In this document: positions 5,741 through 6,995 of the stretch, one piece after another
Layout of the letters: the number at the start of each line of letters is the position of its first letter
How positions within the stretch are numbered: position 1 is the first letter of the stretch
Made by a program: the position numbers and the translations under genes
Assembly (NCBI GenBank): GCA_013817655.1
Contig: JACDCJ010000106.1
Span: 1-6,995 of the forward strand
Origin: Actinosomnolentus pattersoniae (SeqCode)
GTDB lineage: Bacteria > Actinomycetota > UBA4738
Direction: 5' to 3'
Length of the DNA: 6,995 nucleotides
Notes under the pieces: generated by a model
The model's input: the letters and a program-made list of their open reading frames with translations, nothing else
Told to the model about the DNA's origin: nothing
Databases searched by the model: none

Positions 5741-6995
5741 TCACATCGAGTGGAGCGGCTTGCCGGCGAGGGACAGGAACGCCTCGCCGATCCCCTCGGA
5801 AAGGGTCGGGTGCGGATGGATCAGCGCCGAGACGTCCGATGCCGTCGCCTCCCAGTTGTAGATGAGCGTCGCCTCGGCGATCAGCTCGGTCACGTGCGGT
5901 CCGATCATGTGAAGGCCGAGGACCTGACCGCCCTCCTTCTCGGCGACGACCTTGACGATGCCCCCCTCGCCGACGATGTTCGCCTTCGCGAGGACGGAGA
6001 ACTGGAAGCTGCGCGTCTCCACGTCGTGTCCGCGGTCGCGGGCCTGCGCCTCGGTGAACCCCACGGAGGAGATCTCCGGGGACGAGAAGGTGACCCTCGG
6101 AACCCCGGCGTAGTCGATCTCGGGGACCTCCATTCCCGCGATCCGCTCGGCGACGGCCATCCCCTCCAGAAAGGAGGAGTGTGCGAGCTGCAGCGGCGTT
6201 GCCGCCACGTCGCCCACGGCCCACACGTGCGGCACGCTCGTCTGCAGGGACCCGTCGACCTTGACGTAGCCCCGGTCGAGCTCGACGCCCGCCTCCGCGT
6301 GGCCATCCGACACCGGGGCCCGGCCGATGGCGACGAGGCAGACGTCCGCGGACACGGTGCTGTCTTCCTTGCCTTCGGCCGCGTACGTAACCTCCACGTG
6401 CTCACCGTCGTCCTTCACCTCCTGGACCCGGACGCCCGCGACCGCATCGATCCCACGCTTGCGAAACGCCCGGGCCGCTTCCTTGGAGATGTCCTCGTCC
6501 TCCAGCGGGACGATGCGCGGCAGCGCCTCGAGCACGGTCACCTTCAACCCGAAGGAGCGGTAGACCGTCGCGAACTCCATTCCGATCGCGCCCGCCCCTA
6601 TGATCACAACGGACCCCGGGAGATGGTCGAGGGTCAGGGCCTGGTCGCTCGTGATGACGCGGTCGGTGACCGTCAGGTCCGGCAACAGCCTTGGGCGAGA
6701 ACCCGTTGCGAGGACGACGTCGTTCCCCCGAAGCGTTCTGCCGTCGACCTCGACCGCCGGGCCCCCGACCAGCCGGCCGGAACCCTTGACGACATCGATC
6801 TTCCGGGCCTTGATCAGGCCCGTGAGGCCCGAGACCTTCTTGTCGACTATGTGCCGCTCGGACTCGAGGACCTTCGTCCAGTCCACCTCCCCCGAGGCGT
6901 TTATGCCCCATTCCTCGGAGCGGTTGACGCGGTCCATCACCGAGGCGGATTCGAGGAGCGCCTTCGAGGGGATGCAGCCTCGGAGCAGGCATGTC
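5741..6995 (-). CDS. lpdA: Dihydrolipoyl dehydrogenase E3 (5' end beyond the right edge)
   Basis: FAD flavoprotein that reoxidises dihydrolipoyl-E2 with NAD+. The frame is open to the window edge, giving 417 residues; roughly 40-50 N-terminal residues with the first FAD dinucleotide motif are missing. The visible part begins TCLLRGCIPSKALLESAS, containing the redox disulfide C-x4-C (codons at 6989-6991 and 6974-6976). Next come LATGSRPRLLP, the NAD-binding motif VVIIGAGAIGMEFA with an acidic residue at the end of the following strand (VTVLE), typical of NAD preference, and the second FAD motif HVWAVGDVAATPLQLAH. The dimerisation domain ends in LIHPHPTLSEGIGEAF with the catalytic His-Glu pair (fragment residues 395 and 400). 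The internal GTG-ATG pair near 6940 is not the start because the active-site cysteines lie upstream in the same frame. E3 comes before E1 and E2 here; in many pdh operons it is last. The enzyme may serve several complexes. Confidence 0.96.
   Translation of the reverse strand, partial: TCLLRGCIPSKALLESASVMDRVNRSEEWGINASGEVDWTKVLESERHIVDKKVSGLTGLIKARKIDVVKGSGRLVGGPAVEVDGRTLRGNDVVLATGSRPRLLPDLTVTDRVITSDQALTLDHLPGSVVIIGAGAIGMEFATVYRSFGLKVTVLEALPRIVPLEDEDISKEAARAFRKRGIDAVAGVRVQEVKDDGEHVEVTYAAEGKEDSTVSADVCLVAIGRAPVSDGHAEAGVELDRGYVKVDGSLQTSVPHVWAVGDVAATPLQLAHSSFLEGMAVAERIAGMEVPEIDYAGVPRVTFSSPEISSVGFTEAQARDRGHDVETRSFQFSVLAKANIVGEGGIVKVVAEKEGGQVLGLHMIGPHVTELIAEATLIYNWEATASDVSALIHPHPTLSEGIGEAFLSLAGKPLHSM

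Noticed and set aside
6938..6940. GTG at 6940 as the start of the E3 gene
   Set aside because: The same frame continues upstream to the window edge and encodes the redox-active C-x4-C motif, so this codon is internal.

Overview
The window looks like a chromosomal stretch of a high-GC bacterium. Every gene I can support lies on the minus strand, tightly packed, and reads from right to left as one apparent operon for 2-oxoacid oxidation. The GC-rich composition, frequent GTG starts, LipB sequence style and presence of an AceE-type E1 suggest an actinobacterium or a similar uncultured high-GC lineage. That placement is inference; no rRNA or other marker gene is present.

Layout in transcription order (high to low coordinates): (1) dihydrolipoyl dehydrogenase, E3, cut by the right edge just upstream of its redox-active cysteines (5741-6995); (2) E1 alpha (4624-5709), 31 nt downstream of E3; (3) E1 beta (3509-4627), joined to E1 alpha by an ATGA start/stop overlap; (4) the dihydrolipoyl acyltransferase E2 (1988-3484), with one lipoyl domain, a subunit-binding domain and a catalytic domain, 24 nt after E1 beta; (5) lipB, octanoyl transferase (1288-1968), 19 nt after E2; (6) after 87 nt, the N-terminal 400 codons of a homodimeric AceE-type pyruvate dehydrogenase E1, running off the left edge (1-1200).

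E1 alpha/beta (or AceE) decarboxylates a 2-oxoacid on thiamine diphosphate and passes the acyl group to the lipoyl arm of E2. E2 transfers it to CoA and E3 reoxidises the lipoyl arm with NAD+. LipB attaches the octanoyl precursor of that lipoyl group. The most notable point is that two unrelated forms of E1, the alpha2beta2 heterotetramer and the AceE homodimer, sit in the same gene string with one visible E2 and one visible E3. Either two complexes (for example branched-chain and pyruvate) are co-expressed, or they share E2/E3. Two short tandem repeats encode the flexible E2 linkers, and E1 beta carries an unusual N-terminal extension.

No mobile element, tRNA, rRNA, CRISPR array, convincing promoter or terminator was found. 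The longest non-coding gap is 87 nt. The operon promoter must lie beyond the right edge. I saw no clearly new type of system; this is core metabolism in an unusual arrangement.
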